A DNA stretch of 64,000 bases, from positions 1,220,501 through 1,284,500 of the forward strand of contig NZ_JARBXM010000001.1 of the NCBI RefSeq assembly GCF_028890305.1. The letters run 5' to 3'. This document shows positions 1 to 8,855 of this stretch, one piece after another; the stretch's first letter is position 1; each line of letters starts with the position of its first letter. The notes beneath the pieces were generated by a model. That model was not told the origin of the DNA. It ran no database searches and saw only the letters and a list, made by a program, of their open reading frames with translations. The DNA comes from Candidatus Methanosphaera massiliense. GTDB taxonomy: Archaea > Methanobacteriota > Methanobacteria > Methanobacteriales > Methanobacteriaceae. The position numbers and the translations under genes were made by a program.

Positions 1-414
1 TTACTAGGTATTGTACACTCTTTAGCACACAAAACAGGAGCAGCATTCAGTACAGGACACATACCTCACGGATGTGCAAACGCAATCTACTTACCATACG
101 TAATTAAATTTAACTCAAAAGCAGATGCAAGTAGATATGGAGATATTGGTAGATTCATAGGAATGCAGGGTACAGACGAAGAAATTGTAAGACAATTATG
201 TGTAAAAATTGATTACTACAATGAACAAATGGGAATTCCAAAAACACTTAAAGAATTTGGTGTAAACGAAGAAGAATTCCTCGAGAAAAAAGCAGAAATT
301 GCTAAACATGCACAAGAAGACGCATGTACTCCAACCAACCCAAGAAAAACAAATCCAGAATTACTCGAAAAATTATTAGAATACATCTACTATGGAAAAC
401 AAGTAGACTTCTAA
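1..414 (+). CDS. iron-containing alcohol dehydrogenase, C-terminal part (partial)
   Basis: The frame is open from the first base of the window, so the gene begins to the left and only 137 codons plus the stop are seen. The segment VHSLAHKTGAAFSTGHIPHG followed by CANAIYLP matches the metal-binding signature of type III iron alcohol dehydrogenases, in which the histidines hold Fe2+. The family interconverts alcohols and aldehydes with NAD(P)H in the cytoplasm. An aldehyde dehydrogenase gene follows 95 bp downstream on the same strand, which suggests an alcohol-to-acid oxidation pair. A start at position 163 would give an 83-residue fragment beginning inside the fold, so it is not the true start. 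Family assignment is firm; the physiological substrate (ethanol) is inferred from context. Confidence 0.9.
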   Translation, partial: LLGIVHSLAHKTGAAFSTGHIPHGCANAIYLPYVIKFNSKADASRYGDIGRFIGMQGTDEEIVRQLCVKIDYYNEQMGIPKTLKEFGVNEEEFLEKKAEIAKHAQEDACTPTNPRKTNPELLEKLLEYIYYGKQVDF

Positions 415-509
415 GAGGAGTAAATATCACTTAACCTCCTTTATATTTTTAATAAAAAATATTGATTATCCCACAAAAAACATGTAAATAATAATTGGAG
501 AAGATTAAA

Positions 510-1994
510 ATGGAAAATCCAGCAGATTCAGAATACAAATTATATATAGATGGAAAATGGTGTGATGCATCAGACAAACAAACCTTCGAAACAACATGCC
601 CAGGAAATGGAGAAGTATTATCAACATGTGCAGAGGCAACAAAAGAAGATGTAGATAAAGCAGTAAAAGCTGCATGGAATGCATTCCCTGAATGGAAACA
701 AGTAGAACCAATAGAAAGACAAGAAATTCTACTAAAAATAGCAGACATCATAGATGAAAATGCAGAAAAACTAGCATTAATAGAATCACTAGATAATGGT
801 AAAGCATTACGTGAAACAACTTCAATTGATATACCATTCTCATCAGATCATTTCAGATACTTTGCAGCAGCAGTAAGAACAGAGGAAGGAAGTGCAACAA
901 AACTTGATAATAACACATTAAGCTTAATATTAAGAGAACCTATAGGAGTAGTTGGTCAAATTGTACCATGGAACTTCCCATTCTTAATGGCTGCATGGAA
1001 ACTAGCACCAGTACTAGCAGCAGGATGCTGTACAGTATTCAAACCATCAAGTTCAACACCATTAAGTGTACTTGAATTTGCAAAACTAATTGATGGAGTA
1101 TTACCAGACGGTGTATTTAACATAGTAACAGGTAAAGGTTCCAAGTCAGGACAATACCTTCTTGACCATCCAGATTTAAGAAAACTCGCATTCACAGGAT
1201 CTACAGAAGTAGGTTCCAATGTAGCAGACGCTGCAGCAAAAAAACTTATTCCAGCAACACTAGAATTAGGTGGTAAATCAGCTAACATTTATTTTGAGGA
1301 TTGTAAATGGGACATGGCAATGGATGGATTACAATTAGGTATATTATTTAACCAAGGACAAGTATGCTGTGCAGGTTCTAGAGTATTCGTACAAGAATCA
1401 ATCTATGATAAATTTGTAAAAGAAGCAGTAGATGCATTTAAGAAAATAGATGTTGGAATGCCATGGGATCCTAATGCACAAATGGGTGCACAAATTAACG
1501 AAAGACAAGTAGAAAAAATACTTTCATGTATAGAAAAAGGTAAAGAAGAAGGGGCAACAGTAGCTGTTGGTGGTAAAAGAATGACTGATGGAGACTTTGC
1601 TAATGGTTGTTATGTAGAACCAACATTACTAACAGATGTAACAAATGATATGTCTGTTGCTCAAGATGAAATATTTGGTCCAGTTGCAGTAGTAATGCCA
1701 TTTGAAACTGAGGAAGAAGTAGTAGATCTTGCAAATGACAGTTACTATGGATTAGGGGGAGCAGTTTGGACTAGAGATATTAACAGAGCTATAAGAGTAG
1801 CAAGTAACATTGAAACAGGTAGAATGTGGATAAATACATACAACTCCATACCAGCAGGAGCACCATTTGGTGGATACAAAGCTTCAGGTATTGGCCGTGA
1901 AACCCATAAAATGATTTTAAATCATTATACACAAGCTAAAAACATAATGATCAATCTTTCAGAAGAACCAAGTGGATTCTATCCAAAAAAATAA
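510..1994 (+). CDS. NAD(P)-dependent aldehyde dehydrogenase
   Basis: This is a full-length (494 aa) aldehyde dehydrogenase oxidising aldehydes to carboxylic acids with NAD(P)+. Visible family marks are the oxyanion-hole segment VPWNFP, the catalytic Glu in LELGGKSAN, the nucleophile region NQGQVCCAGSR and the C-terminal PFGGYKASGIGRE. The start is the ATG at 510: a GGAG at 497-500 sits nine bases upstream, whereas the in-frame TTG at 495 overlaps that ribosome site. It follows the iron alcohol dehydrogenase by 95 bp and probably forms a two-step alcohol oxidation module with it. A copy of an IS630-like element begins about 75 bp after the stop. The substrate cannot be told from sequence; acetaldehyde is the inference. 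Confidence 0.93.
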   Translation: MENPADSEYKLYIDGKWCDASDKQTFETTCPGNGEVLSTCAEATKEDVDKAVKAAWNAFPEWKQVEPIERQEILLKIADIIDENAEKLALIESLDNGKALRETTSIDIPFSSDHFRYFAAAVRTEEGSATKLDNNTLSLILREPIGVVGQIVPWNFPFLMAAWKLAPVLAAGCCTVFKPSSSTPLSVLEFAKLIDGVLPDGVFNIVTGKGSKSGQYLLDHPDLRKLAFTGSTEVGSNVADAAAKKLIPATLELGGKSANIYFEDCKWDMAMDGLQLGILFNQGQVCCAGSRVFVQESIYDKFVKEAVDAFKKIDVGMPWDPNAQMGAQINERQVEKILSCIEKGKEEGATVAVGGKRMTDGDFANGCYVEPTLLTDVTNDMSVAQDEIFGPVAVVMPFETEEEVVDLANDSYYGLGGAVWTRDINRAIRVASNIETGRMWINTYNSIPAGAPFGGYKASGIGRETHKMILNHYTQAKNIMINLSEEPSGFYPKK

Positions 1995-2071
1995 GTTGAA
2001 CTATTAGTTGGAATATCACTAAAACATCACGAATTCGTTTCATAATTTATTATTCTTCACTTATTTTTTTT

Positions 2072-2097
2072 TTATAGTTTTTTACTAAAAGTTTATA
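2072..2097. repeat. left terminal inverted repeat, IS copy 1
   Basis: These 26 bases match the reverse complement of 3423-3448 at 23 positions. The outer bases read TTATAG here and CTATAA at the other end, so a TA target duplication is embedded in them. Confidence 0.88.
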
Positions 2098-2101
2098 CCT
2101 A

Positions 2102-2611
2102 ATGGATTATAAATGTATATTCATGGAAAAATTTAATAATAAAATTGAAAAACATTTAGAACTTTCAGAAATTTCAGACATGCTGAAAGAGTACAAGGAA
2201 TATTACACTGTTTATAGGCGTCTTTTGTTAATTAACATGGTTGCAAATGGTGAAAGTATTGCTAAAGCCTCAAAAAACATTAATATTTCAAGAAAAACAG
2301 GCGAACGTTGGGTCAAACAATATAATGAAAATGGCGTTGATGGTTTATTTTCAAATTATTCCAATTGTGGAAGAAAATCATATTTAACTGATCAACAATT
2401 AAAAGAATTGAATGAAATCATAACTGGAAATGAAGAGAAATATAATTTAAAAGATGTACGAAACTTAATTAAAGAAAAATATGGTATAACATATAGTGAG
2501 AAGCAAGTATGGGTTATTACAAGACAAAAATTAAATTTAAACTATGGAAAACCATTCATTAAATACAACACACGTCCTAAGAATCCTGAAGAAGATCTTA
2601 AAAAAAACTAA
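2102..2611 (+). CDS. IS630-like transposase, DNA-binding part (orfA), copy 1
   Basis: This frame encodes 169 aa with a helix-turn-helix at about residues 38-83 (NGESIAKASKNINISRKTGE) and a second winged-helix-like segment at about 94-147, the usual N-terminal DNA-binding half of IS630-group transposases. The frame ends at a TAA (2609-2611) directly after a run of eight A. The heptamer A AAA AAC at 2602-2608 is a classic -1 slippery site in the correct phase, and the -1 frame continues into the catalytic half. The full transposase (445 aa) is therefore probably made by programmed frameshifting. The short product alone may act as a repressor, as in other IS families (inference). Confidence 0.85.
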   Translation: MDYKCIFMEKFNNKIEKHLELSEISDMLKEYKEYYTVYRRLLLINMVANGESIAKASKNINISRKTGERWVKQYNENGVDGLFSNYSNCGRKSYLTDQQLKELNEIITGNEEKYNLKDVRNLIKEKYGITYSEKQVWVITRQKLNLNYGKPFIKYNTRPKNPEEDLKKN

Positions 2612-3438
2612 AGACAACAGACATACAAACAGAATATTTTGCTTTTTTAGATGAAACATCTTGTCAAAATGTTCCAAATGTTACAAGAATATTATATGCT
2701 CCTGGAGAAAAAAATATACAAACAAAACATCCAGTAAAATTTGGAATAAATGTAACTGGATTTCAAGGAATCAATTGCAACTCATATATGGAGGTAAATA
2801 CAAAAAACAATGCATTTCACTTTGTAATTACCTTATGCCATTACCGTATTGAAAACATGACTAATAGATTAGGTAAACAATTAATCAAAGATGCAATAAA
2901 CAATGAAAACTTATCTGATGAAAAAATAAAAAAATATCTATCCTCTAAATCACTAAATGAAATGGATTTGATAAATAAAATCAATGATGAACTATATAAT
3001 GACAATTCCAAACAAATTTCCATAGAAAAAATTCAAAAGATTTGCAGGAAAGAAGACAACAACAATTCAAGAAAAATAGGGTATGAAAAAAGATTAAGAT
3101 TACTGAATAACCTATCAAATCCAAAAATAATGGAAATAAACTCAAAAGAAAAAAGAATAAATATTATTTTAGATAACGCAAGAATACATCATGCTAAAAT
3201 TGTTGAAAAAGCCTGTGAAATATTGAACATAAATTTAATCTTTTTAAAACCATATTGCCCTGATTTAAATCCAATTGAAGATGTATGGCGTAAAATTAAA
3301 TCTAAAATATATAAATCAATGTATGAAAATTTAAACAAATTAATAGAAATATTTGAACGTGAATTCTATAAAATAGTTGATTTAACATCATTTTACACAA
3401 ATTGGGTTAATGAATATTTAGGTATAAACATTTGGTAA
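2602..3438 (+). CDS. IS630-like transposase, catalytic DDE part (orfB), copy 1
   Basis: This is the -1 frame continuation of orfA; it is open from 2602, just after a TAA at 2599-2601. It contains the catalytic triad of a DD34E transposase: Asp in FLDETS (codon at 2650), Asp in ILDNARIHHA (codon at 3172) and Glu in PDLNPIEDVW (codon at 3277), with exactly 34 residues between the second Asp and the Glu. The two Asp residues are 174 codons apart, longer than I would expect for this group, because of a Lys/Asn-rich insert. A methionine at 2788 lies downstream of the first catalytic Asp, so a protein starting there would be inactive. Translation of the active enzyme must enter from orfA by slippage. 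Confidence 0.85.
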   Translation, partial: KKLKTTDIQTEYFAFLDETSCQNVPNVTRILYAPGEKNIQTKHPVKFGINVTGFQGINCNSYMEVNTKNNAFHFVITLCHYRIENMTNRLGKQLIKDAINNENLSDEKIKKYLSSKSLNEMDLINKINDELYNDNSKQISIEKIQKICRKEDNNNSRKIGYEKRLRLLNNLSNPKIMEINSKEKRINIILDNARIHHAKIVEKACEILNINLIFLKPYCPDLNPIEDVWRKIKSKIYKSMYENLNKLIEIFEREFYKIVDLTSFYTNWVNEYLGINIW

Positions 3439-3448
3439 AATACTATAA
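3423..3448. repeat. right terminal inverted repeat, IS copy 1
   Basis: Partner of the repeat at 2072-2097, with three mismatches in 26 bases. Identity with the second copy of the element stops exactly at 3448, which fixes the right boundary to within the target TA. Confidence 0.88.
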
Positions 3449-3548
3449 ATTTTTTTTATTAACTATTTTTATTTAAAATAAAAACTCTTTTTATTTATAA
3501 AATTATTAATCTATAATTATAACATATATTATTATAGAAGGGTATAAA

Positions 3549-3938
3549 ATGACTAAATGGAATTATGAAAAATTAGATAAAATGACCAAAGAAGGAAGTA
3601 AATTCTCAAAACTAACTTTAAATTACAGAGTAATAGCAGATAACTTTCAGGAAATAATGATAAAAACAAGACAAAATGGTGATGTGCTACCATTAGAGTT
3701 TGAAGATGTATTTATTGCATATGAAAATAAGAATCCTATTGATGACATGGTTCTACCAGAAATCTCCAAGGAATTGGAAGAAAAAATATCCGAAAAAGAA
3801 AACAATCAAAAAATAATGCATATAAAACATTTCTCTAGAAATATATCCCATCAACAATGGTTTGATTTTATTGACCAGGAAGTGCTTGACTTTGTAGAGA
3901 AATATCCAGAATTTAGTGATATAATACTCGATAATTAA
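3549..3938 (+). CDS. hypothetical protein (129 aa)
   Basis: I do not recognise this protein. It is 129 aa, charged and apparently soluble, with no signal peptide, membrane segment or cysteine motif. The start ATG follows AGAAGGG at a plausible ribosome-site distance. It lies alone between the insertion sequence and a convergent metallopeptidase gene and is followed by a hairpin plus T-run terminator at 3973-4012. The well-formed start and terminator argue that it is a real transcribed gene rather than a chance frame. Confidence 0.6.
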   Translation: MTKWNYEKLDKMTKEGSKFSKLTLNYRVIADNFQEIMIKTRQNGDVLPLEFEDVFIAYENKNPIDDMVLPEISKELEEKISEKENNQKIMHIKHFSRNISHQQWFDFIDQEVLDFVEKYPEFSDIILDN

Positions 3939-3972
3939 TACTTTTTTTAAGAATTAATGGAGGGGAAAAGGG

Positions 3973-4012
3973 GGATTATGCTTAATGTATAATCCAAAAA
4001 CTATTTTTTTTT
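3973..4012 (+). terminator. hairpin terminator after the 3549-3938 gene
   Basis: GGATTAT at 3973-3979 pairs perfectly with ATAATCC at 3989-3995 and is followed by a run of T. It would end plus-strand transcription from the small upstream gene and abuts the stop of the convergent gene. Confidence 0.6.
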
Positions 4013-4934
4013 AAACATTATAGTAAATATAACTATTATTTAAGTCATCTAGTATAGGTAACATATCCCTTTTATTTTTACAAAATAATTCAAATGTCTT
4101 ATATATTATAGTGTAGATAGCATTTAGTTTTGTTTGTTCATTAACCTTCATTATATTATAGGGTAAATTGTTATTCTGAATATTTAATGGATTAGCAGGA
4201 TTTGACCTTGTAATAAAATGTTCCATTATAAATATGACATCTTCTGATATTACATTTCCAAAGTTTAGCGCAGTTTGAATTTTCTCTTCTTCTAGATTAG
4301 AATGATCATTTAATAATTGTATTAGTGATGTATATCCATTAAATTGTTCTGGTGTGAAATATTCTTGAACCCTATGGGATACATATTCATTAGCTATTTG
4401 TAAATACTCATTTTGTAGTGTAAGATACCATGCAAATGATTCAATGTATAAGTTTTTTTCAACATTTAATAAGTGCATTATTGACTGTTTGATTATCTCA
4501 TTAAATAGGTGATGTCCAAATTCATGGATTATTGCACCACTTATCATATTTTGTGGTGTATTTCTATTGATAAATATCCTGTTAAAAGAGTAATAGCTAA
4601 GATATTCGGGGTGTTTGTTTTCTTGGTCATACTGTACTCTTGCATATGGCTTAGTTATTTTCATAAGTACTGGGATTGAGGGTGGTTCTGGTATTGCTGG
4701 TAGGTTTTCAGAGCCTATTTCAATTATTGAATTCAGTATTGAATCATAGGCTGTGTCTGTTAATGGTATTTGTTTTAATATTTCTAGTGATTGGTTACTG
4801 AATAATTTATAGTACTTTTTAAAGTCTTTTTTATAGTAATCATAGTTTTTCATATTTTCATTGCAGTTTATACATTGTAAGTAATTAATGGGATTTTCTT
4901 GGCCACAATTATCACATATAATTTTTTCATTCAT
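4011..4934 (-). CDS. zinc-ribbon protein with HEXXH metallopeptidase-like domain
   Basis: The protein (307 aa) starts with a four-cysteine zinc ribbon (CDNCGQ near residue 7 and CINCN near 21). It then carries HEFGH at residues 137-141 and a downstream Glu (E165 in YIESFAWY), the arrangement of a gluzincin-type zinc peptidase site. There is no signal peptide, so it probably acts in the cytoplasm. A clear paralogue with the same architecture lies at 48025-48969 and shares the HExxHHLFxEI and ANEYxx..EYF/GYF segments. No substrate can be named. The presence of all expected zinc ligands argues for an active hydrolase, but the assignment rests on motifs alone. Confidence 0.75.
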   Translation of the reverse strand: MNEKIICDNCGQENPINYLQCINCNENMKNYDYYKKDFKKYYKLFSNQSLEILKQIPLTDTAYDSILNSIIEIGSENLPAIPEPPSIPVLMKITKPYARVQYDQENKHPEYLSYYSFNRIFINRNTPQNMISGAIIHEFGHHLFNEIIKQSIMHLLNVEKNLYIESFAWYLTLQNEYLQIANEYVSHRVQEYFTPEQFNGYTSLIQLLNDHSNLEEEKIQTALNFGNVISEDVIFIMEHFITRSNPANPLNIQNNNLPYNIMKVNEQTKLNAIYTIIYKTFELFCKNKRDMLPILDDLNNSYIYYNV

Positions 4935-5211
4935 TTAGATTACCTTTTTTTTCTATTTTTATTTTTTTTACTCAAATATTATTATATTTATATATATTAA
5001 TATATATTCTATATTTCTCTACAAATCAAATATATCATACAAATCTATTCTGATAAAATAATAAGTTAACTATTCTTTACAATAAAAATAAACTAATTAA
5101 AATTATTTTTTTTTAATAAAATGTATAAATAAATAATGATAGATTATAAATTAGATAATTTTTAATTAAAAAAAATTATTTTAAACCTAATCAACAGGAA
5201 TTGATGATTAA

Positions 5212-8200
5212 ATGACTAAAATAAACGTAAGAAGTGTTATTTTAGTAAGTATGGTAGTTATACTATTATGTTGTATAACAGCAGTATCTGCAACAGATAA
5301 TAATACAAATACTGCAGTAGAACAACAACATAATAATACAGCTTCAACAATTCATACAAGTCAAGTATCTACCAATGATAATCAAAAGGTAGAACAAAAA
5401 CAATTAAACACAGTAACTAAATCTAAATCAAAGCAACTTAAAACATCAACAGCATCATCATATTCATCAATAACAACAGAATTCACCAATGCTCAGAAAA
5501 CTAGAAGTTCTTCATATACTATCAATTTAAAAAATAACACGTATAATATAACAAAACCAATCACCTTGAAGACACCTAATAATTGTCATAAGATTACAAT
5601 TAATGGTAATGGTGCAATTATTGATGGTCAAAATAAATATAATTTCTTAGATATTTCAGGTAGATATACAATTAACATGAATAATTTAACAATAAGAAAC
5701 TGTTATTCATCAAGTAAAGGAGCCGTAATAACTAAGAATAACAAATATAATGTAACATTAAATTTAAACAATGTTACTATGTATAATAATAAGGTAAAAG
5801 GATTATATGGTGAAGGTGGAAGCTTATATCTAAAAAGTGCTACATTAAATGTAAAGAATTCAAATTTCTATAATAATTATGCATACGCTGGTGGAGTATT
5901 CTACTTGTATAATACAAGAGCAGATATAATAAATTCCAACTTCTATAATAATAGTGCTAAATATTATGGAGGAGCAATATATTCTACTGCTTACCTAAAT
6001 ATTCTTACATCAAGATTTTACTTGAATAATGCAGGATATAGAGGTGGAGCAATACATACTACTACTGATTTACTTGATTCATCTGGAACAACCCTGTTAT
6101 CTAATTTAGCATTCTATGATAATACAGCAATAAATGGTGGGGTAATATCTACAAGTTCTAAAAAAGATTTAACAATCAATAATTGTAGAATATATAGAAA
6201 TAACGCAACCTATGGAGCAGTAGTATCTAAAACATCAAGATCAACTACAACAATTAAAAACAGTAACATATGGAATAACACAGCAAAACAAGGTGGAGTT
6301 GTATACTCAATAGCATTATACAAAACATTACTAAACTCAAGTCAAATAAAAAATAACACAGCAGATGATGGTTCAATAATATATAATCCAAATGGAACAA
6401 TTATCATCAACAAATGTAATTTGAGAGATAACATTGCTAGAAATGGATTAATATACTCAACTAATGGTAACACTAATATAACATACTCTAATATTACAAT
6501 GAAAAATAAACAATACACAACCCATGTAGTATATAAAAATGGTCAAGGATATGTACTAAGCAAAGGAAATAATTGGGGAACAAAAGAACCTGATTATGGC
6601 TTATTATTCAAAAGAGTTAGTTCCACAAACAAGACAACAACTACAAAAACAACCTCAGCTAAGATAGATGAAGGATGCTGTTCCAACGTAATACAAGTAA
6701 GTAATAATGAATCAGTAATTACATTCAGAAGAGATTCAAGTAGTAGTGTGGACTTCTACATAACAAATGATACAATAACAAGACAACAGAAAACAGATGG
6801 TACATACTTTTTCCATTGTTATGTAACATCAAATGGTTGGATGGTAGGTAATGGTGGTACAGATTCAGCAGGTGTAACAGAGAAAACAGAAGCTATCACA
6901 CTAGAAATGATAAATCAAAACAACATAAGTAAAACATATCTGGACATGCTATTAAATATTAAAAAAGACCTGGCTAAAGGACATGTGCTAATTAAAGCAC
7001 CTAACGGTACTTTTGGAATGGTAATAAATTATAATGGTAAAACAAAAGAATTACAGGGAGTACTAAAACCTGGAGAATACATAGTATCACCTAATAGTCC
7101 AGATTATTATCATAGAGGATACTATAAGAAGGATACAAAGATATCCAGTCCATTAAATGCATCAAGATACCTTGCTGCTACAGATAAATATGGTATATAT
7201 AGACAAGCAGATATCTCATACTACTATAAGACAAATTTATATAATACTACAATACAAGTATACGCATCTAATGATGACGGACATCTTGTAGGAAGAAAGA
7301 CTTCATATTTAATGGGAAATATCTACGCATATAATCAGTTCATTTCAAAAAATCAAATACCAAAGGTAATGAATGCTAAATACATTGAAACAATCAATTA
7401 TACAAAAATGTATAGATCAACTATAAAAACAGATAACATCACATCATATTCAAAACAATTAACCCTAAAAGCACATATTAAAGATCAATATGGTAATAAT
7501 GTAAATAATGGAAAAATAGTATTTAAGATTAATGGAAGAACACTACAATCAAACAATAAGACAATTTATGTGCCAGTGAAAAATGGATTAGCAATATTAA
7601 ATTATAAATTACCATCAAACTATTCAAAAAATACATACACACTAAGTGCTACATTTAGTGGAACTAATAATATTACAGGAAGTAAAAGTACCAACAGTAA
7701 CATCAAAATACTAGCACCTACTCTAAACATAACACAAGTAAATGCATCAAAAAGTTCATATGCTAACATAACAGTAAAACTAACCAATAACAAAACTGTA
7801 TTAAATATTAACGATGGTTTCATAATACTAAAAATCAATGGTAAAACAATATTTGATAATAAGGGTAAAACAGTAAAAGTCTATGTTAAAAATGGAGTAG
7901 CATCCTACAAGTATAAAATACCAGAAAGTTATACAGTGAGAAACTATAACATAACAGCAGTATACTCTAATACAATATACAGAGTTGAAGGAAATAGTAT
8001 ACTAAAAATAACAAAGACACCAACAATCGCATCACTACAAGCAATAAAAGCAGAGTTATATGATATAAATGTAAAAGGAGTTATACTTAACAATAATACT
8101 AAATCACGTATCAACGGAACAGTTAAAGCCATATTTAAAATTAATGGTAATACATTACGAGATGAATCAGGAAAGAACATAGTATACAATATTACTAATG

Positions 8201-8445
8201 GTAATGTTAATTTAAATATTACACTTCCACAAAATCTTAAATCACATAATTATACATTAACAATGGTGACACAGGATAATTCAAATTACTTTGGAACAAG
8301 GACTAATACTAACTTAGAATTGAATCTTATTATTCATTCAATTAACGGTACCTGGAGTTCCATGGGTGATAATATTGCTGACAGTCCTAATCATAATTCA
8401 CAGAGTGATGATGAAACACTTCATCAAAGAGTAGACTGTGATTAA
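5212..8445 (+). CDS. adhesin-like surface protein with beta-helix, Cys-containing domain and Ig-like repeats
   Basis: The 1077-aa protein begins with a signal peptide (hydrophobic SVILVSMVVILLCCITAVSA). Next come an N/T-rich linker and a right-handed parallel beta-helix (about residues 90-450) with repeated NxxxxxNxAxYGGAI-type rungs. At about residues 484-735 lies a separate domain beginning EGCCSNVIQ with FRRD 17 to 20 residues after the first Cys and NGWMVGNGG further on. Its pattern recalls Ntn hydrolases of the C45/bile-salt-hydrolase type (inference only). The C-terminus has about three Ig-like repeats with the FKINGxT motif and no obvious membrane anchor. Adhesin-like proteins of this build are abundant in gut Methanobacteriales and are thought to mediate attachment. 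Family assignment is strong; the ligand is unknown. Confidence 0.88.
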   Translation: MTKINVRSVILVSMVVILLCCITAVSATDNNTNTAVEQQHNNTASTIHTSQVSTNDNQKVEQKQLNTVTKSKSKQLKTSTASSYSSITTEFTNAQKTRSSSYTINLKNNTYNITKPITLKTPNNCHKITINGNGAIIDGQNKYNFLDISGRYTINMNNLTIRNCYSSSKGAVITKNNKYNVTLNLNNVTMYNNKVKGLYGEGGSLYLKSATLNVKNSNFYNNYAYAGGVFYLYNTRADIINSNFYNNSAKYYGGAIYSTAYLNILTSRFYLNNAGYRGGAIHTTTDLLDSSGTTLLSNLAFYDNTAINGGVISTSSKKDLTINNCRIYRNNATYGAVVSKTSRSTTTIKNSNIWNNTAKQGGVVYSIALYKTLLNSSQIKNNTADDGSIIYNPNGTIIINKCNLRDNIARNGLIYSTNGNTNITYSNITMKNKQYTTHVVYKNGQGYVLSKGNNWGTKEPDYGLLFKRVSSTNKTTTTKTTSAKIDEGCCSNVIQVSNNESVITFRRDSSSSVDFYITNDTITRQQKTDGTYFFHCYVTSNGWMVGNGGTDSAGVTEKTEAITLEMINQNNISKTYLDMLLNIKKDLAKGHVLIKAPNGTFGMVINYNGKTKELQGVLKPGEYIVSPNSPDYYHRGYYKKDTKISSPLNASRYLAATDKYGIYRQADISYYYKTNLYNTTIQVYASNDDGHLVGRKTSYLMGNIYAYNQFISKNQIPKVMNAKYIETINYTKMYRSTIKTDNITSYSKQLTLKAHIKDQYGNNVNNGKIVFKINGRTLQSNNKTIYVPVKNGLAILNYKLPSNYSKNTYTLSATFSGTNNITGSKSTNSNIKILAPTLNITQVNASKSSYANITVKLTNNKTVLNINDGFIILKINGKTIFDNKGKTVKVYVKNGVASYKYKIPESYTVRNYNITAVYSNTIYRVEGNSILKITKTPTIASLQAIKAELYDINVKGVILNNNTKSRINGTVKAIFKINGNTLRDESGKNIVYNITNGNVNLNITLPQNLKSHNYTLTMVTQDNSNYFGTRTNTNLELNLIIHSINGTWSSMGDNIADSPNHNSQSDDETLHQRVDCD

Positions 8446-8855
8446 TATTTCACCTATCTTCTTTTTTTCTTTATTTATATGAATTTTATTAAAATTAATA
8501 GATGATATGATATAATCAACAATTTCTTATATAATCATTTAGAAAGATTCATTTTTGATAAAATAGACTAATTTTTTAAAGATAATTTAAATTCAATCTA
8601 TTTCCTATTTTTTTTCAATAATATTTTAAATATAACTTTGTTAATATTCTTCATATGTGCTAATATAATTTTCTAAGTATTAAATATAATTATCAAAATT
8701 GATTTTTAGTCTAGCCTAACTTATAGTAAATTATTAAGAAATAGAAGAATGAATAATAACTTTTCATAATTTCTATTTTAGTTATAAATATATATAATAA
8801 GGAAATTATAGGATTAAACGTGGTAAAACAATAAATCTAAAAAAAGGTGATAATA
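8446..8855. other. gene-free AT-rich stretch (promoter region of the 8856 gene)
   Basis: I see no coding frame of substance here. The right end holds A/T-rich TATA-like sequence (TATATATAATAAGG near 8788-8802) that probably belongs to the promoter of the flavin-binding protein gene. Confidence 0.5.

Larger units (their letters stand above)
2072..3448 (+). mobile_element. IS630-like insertion sequence, copy 1
   Basis: The segment 2072-3448 recurs at 60287-61663 in the same orientation, and both copies encode identical predicted proteins. The ends are imperfect 26-bp inverted repeats (2072-2097 and 3423-3448, 23 of 26 positions matching). If the outermost TA on each side is the target duplication, the element proper is 2075-3445, as expected for the IS630/Tc1-mariner group, which inserts at TA. 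It carries two overlapping reading frames that together make a DDE transposase. It lies between the aldehyde dehydrogenase gene and a small unknown gene and does not visibly break a gene. Confidence 0.93.

Noticed and set aside
2661-2852. 63-codon frame inside the IS element (also at 60876-61067)
   Set aside because: It is out of frame with the transposase, which covers the same bases with conserved catalytic residues, so it is a shadow frame.
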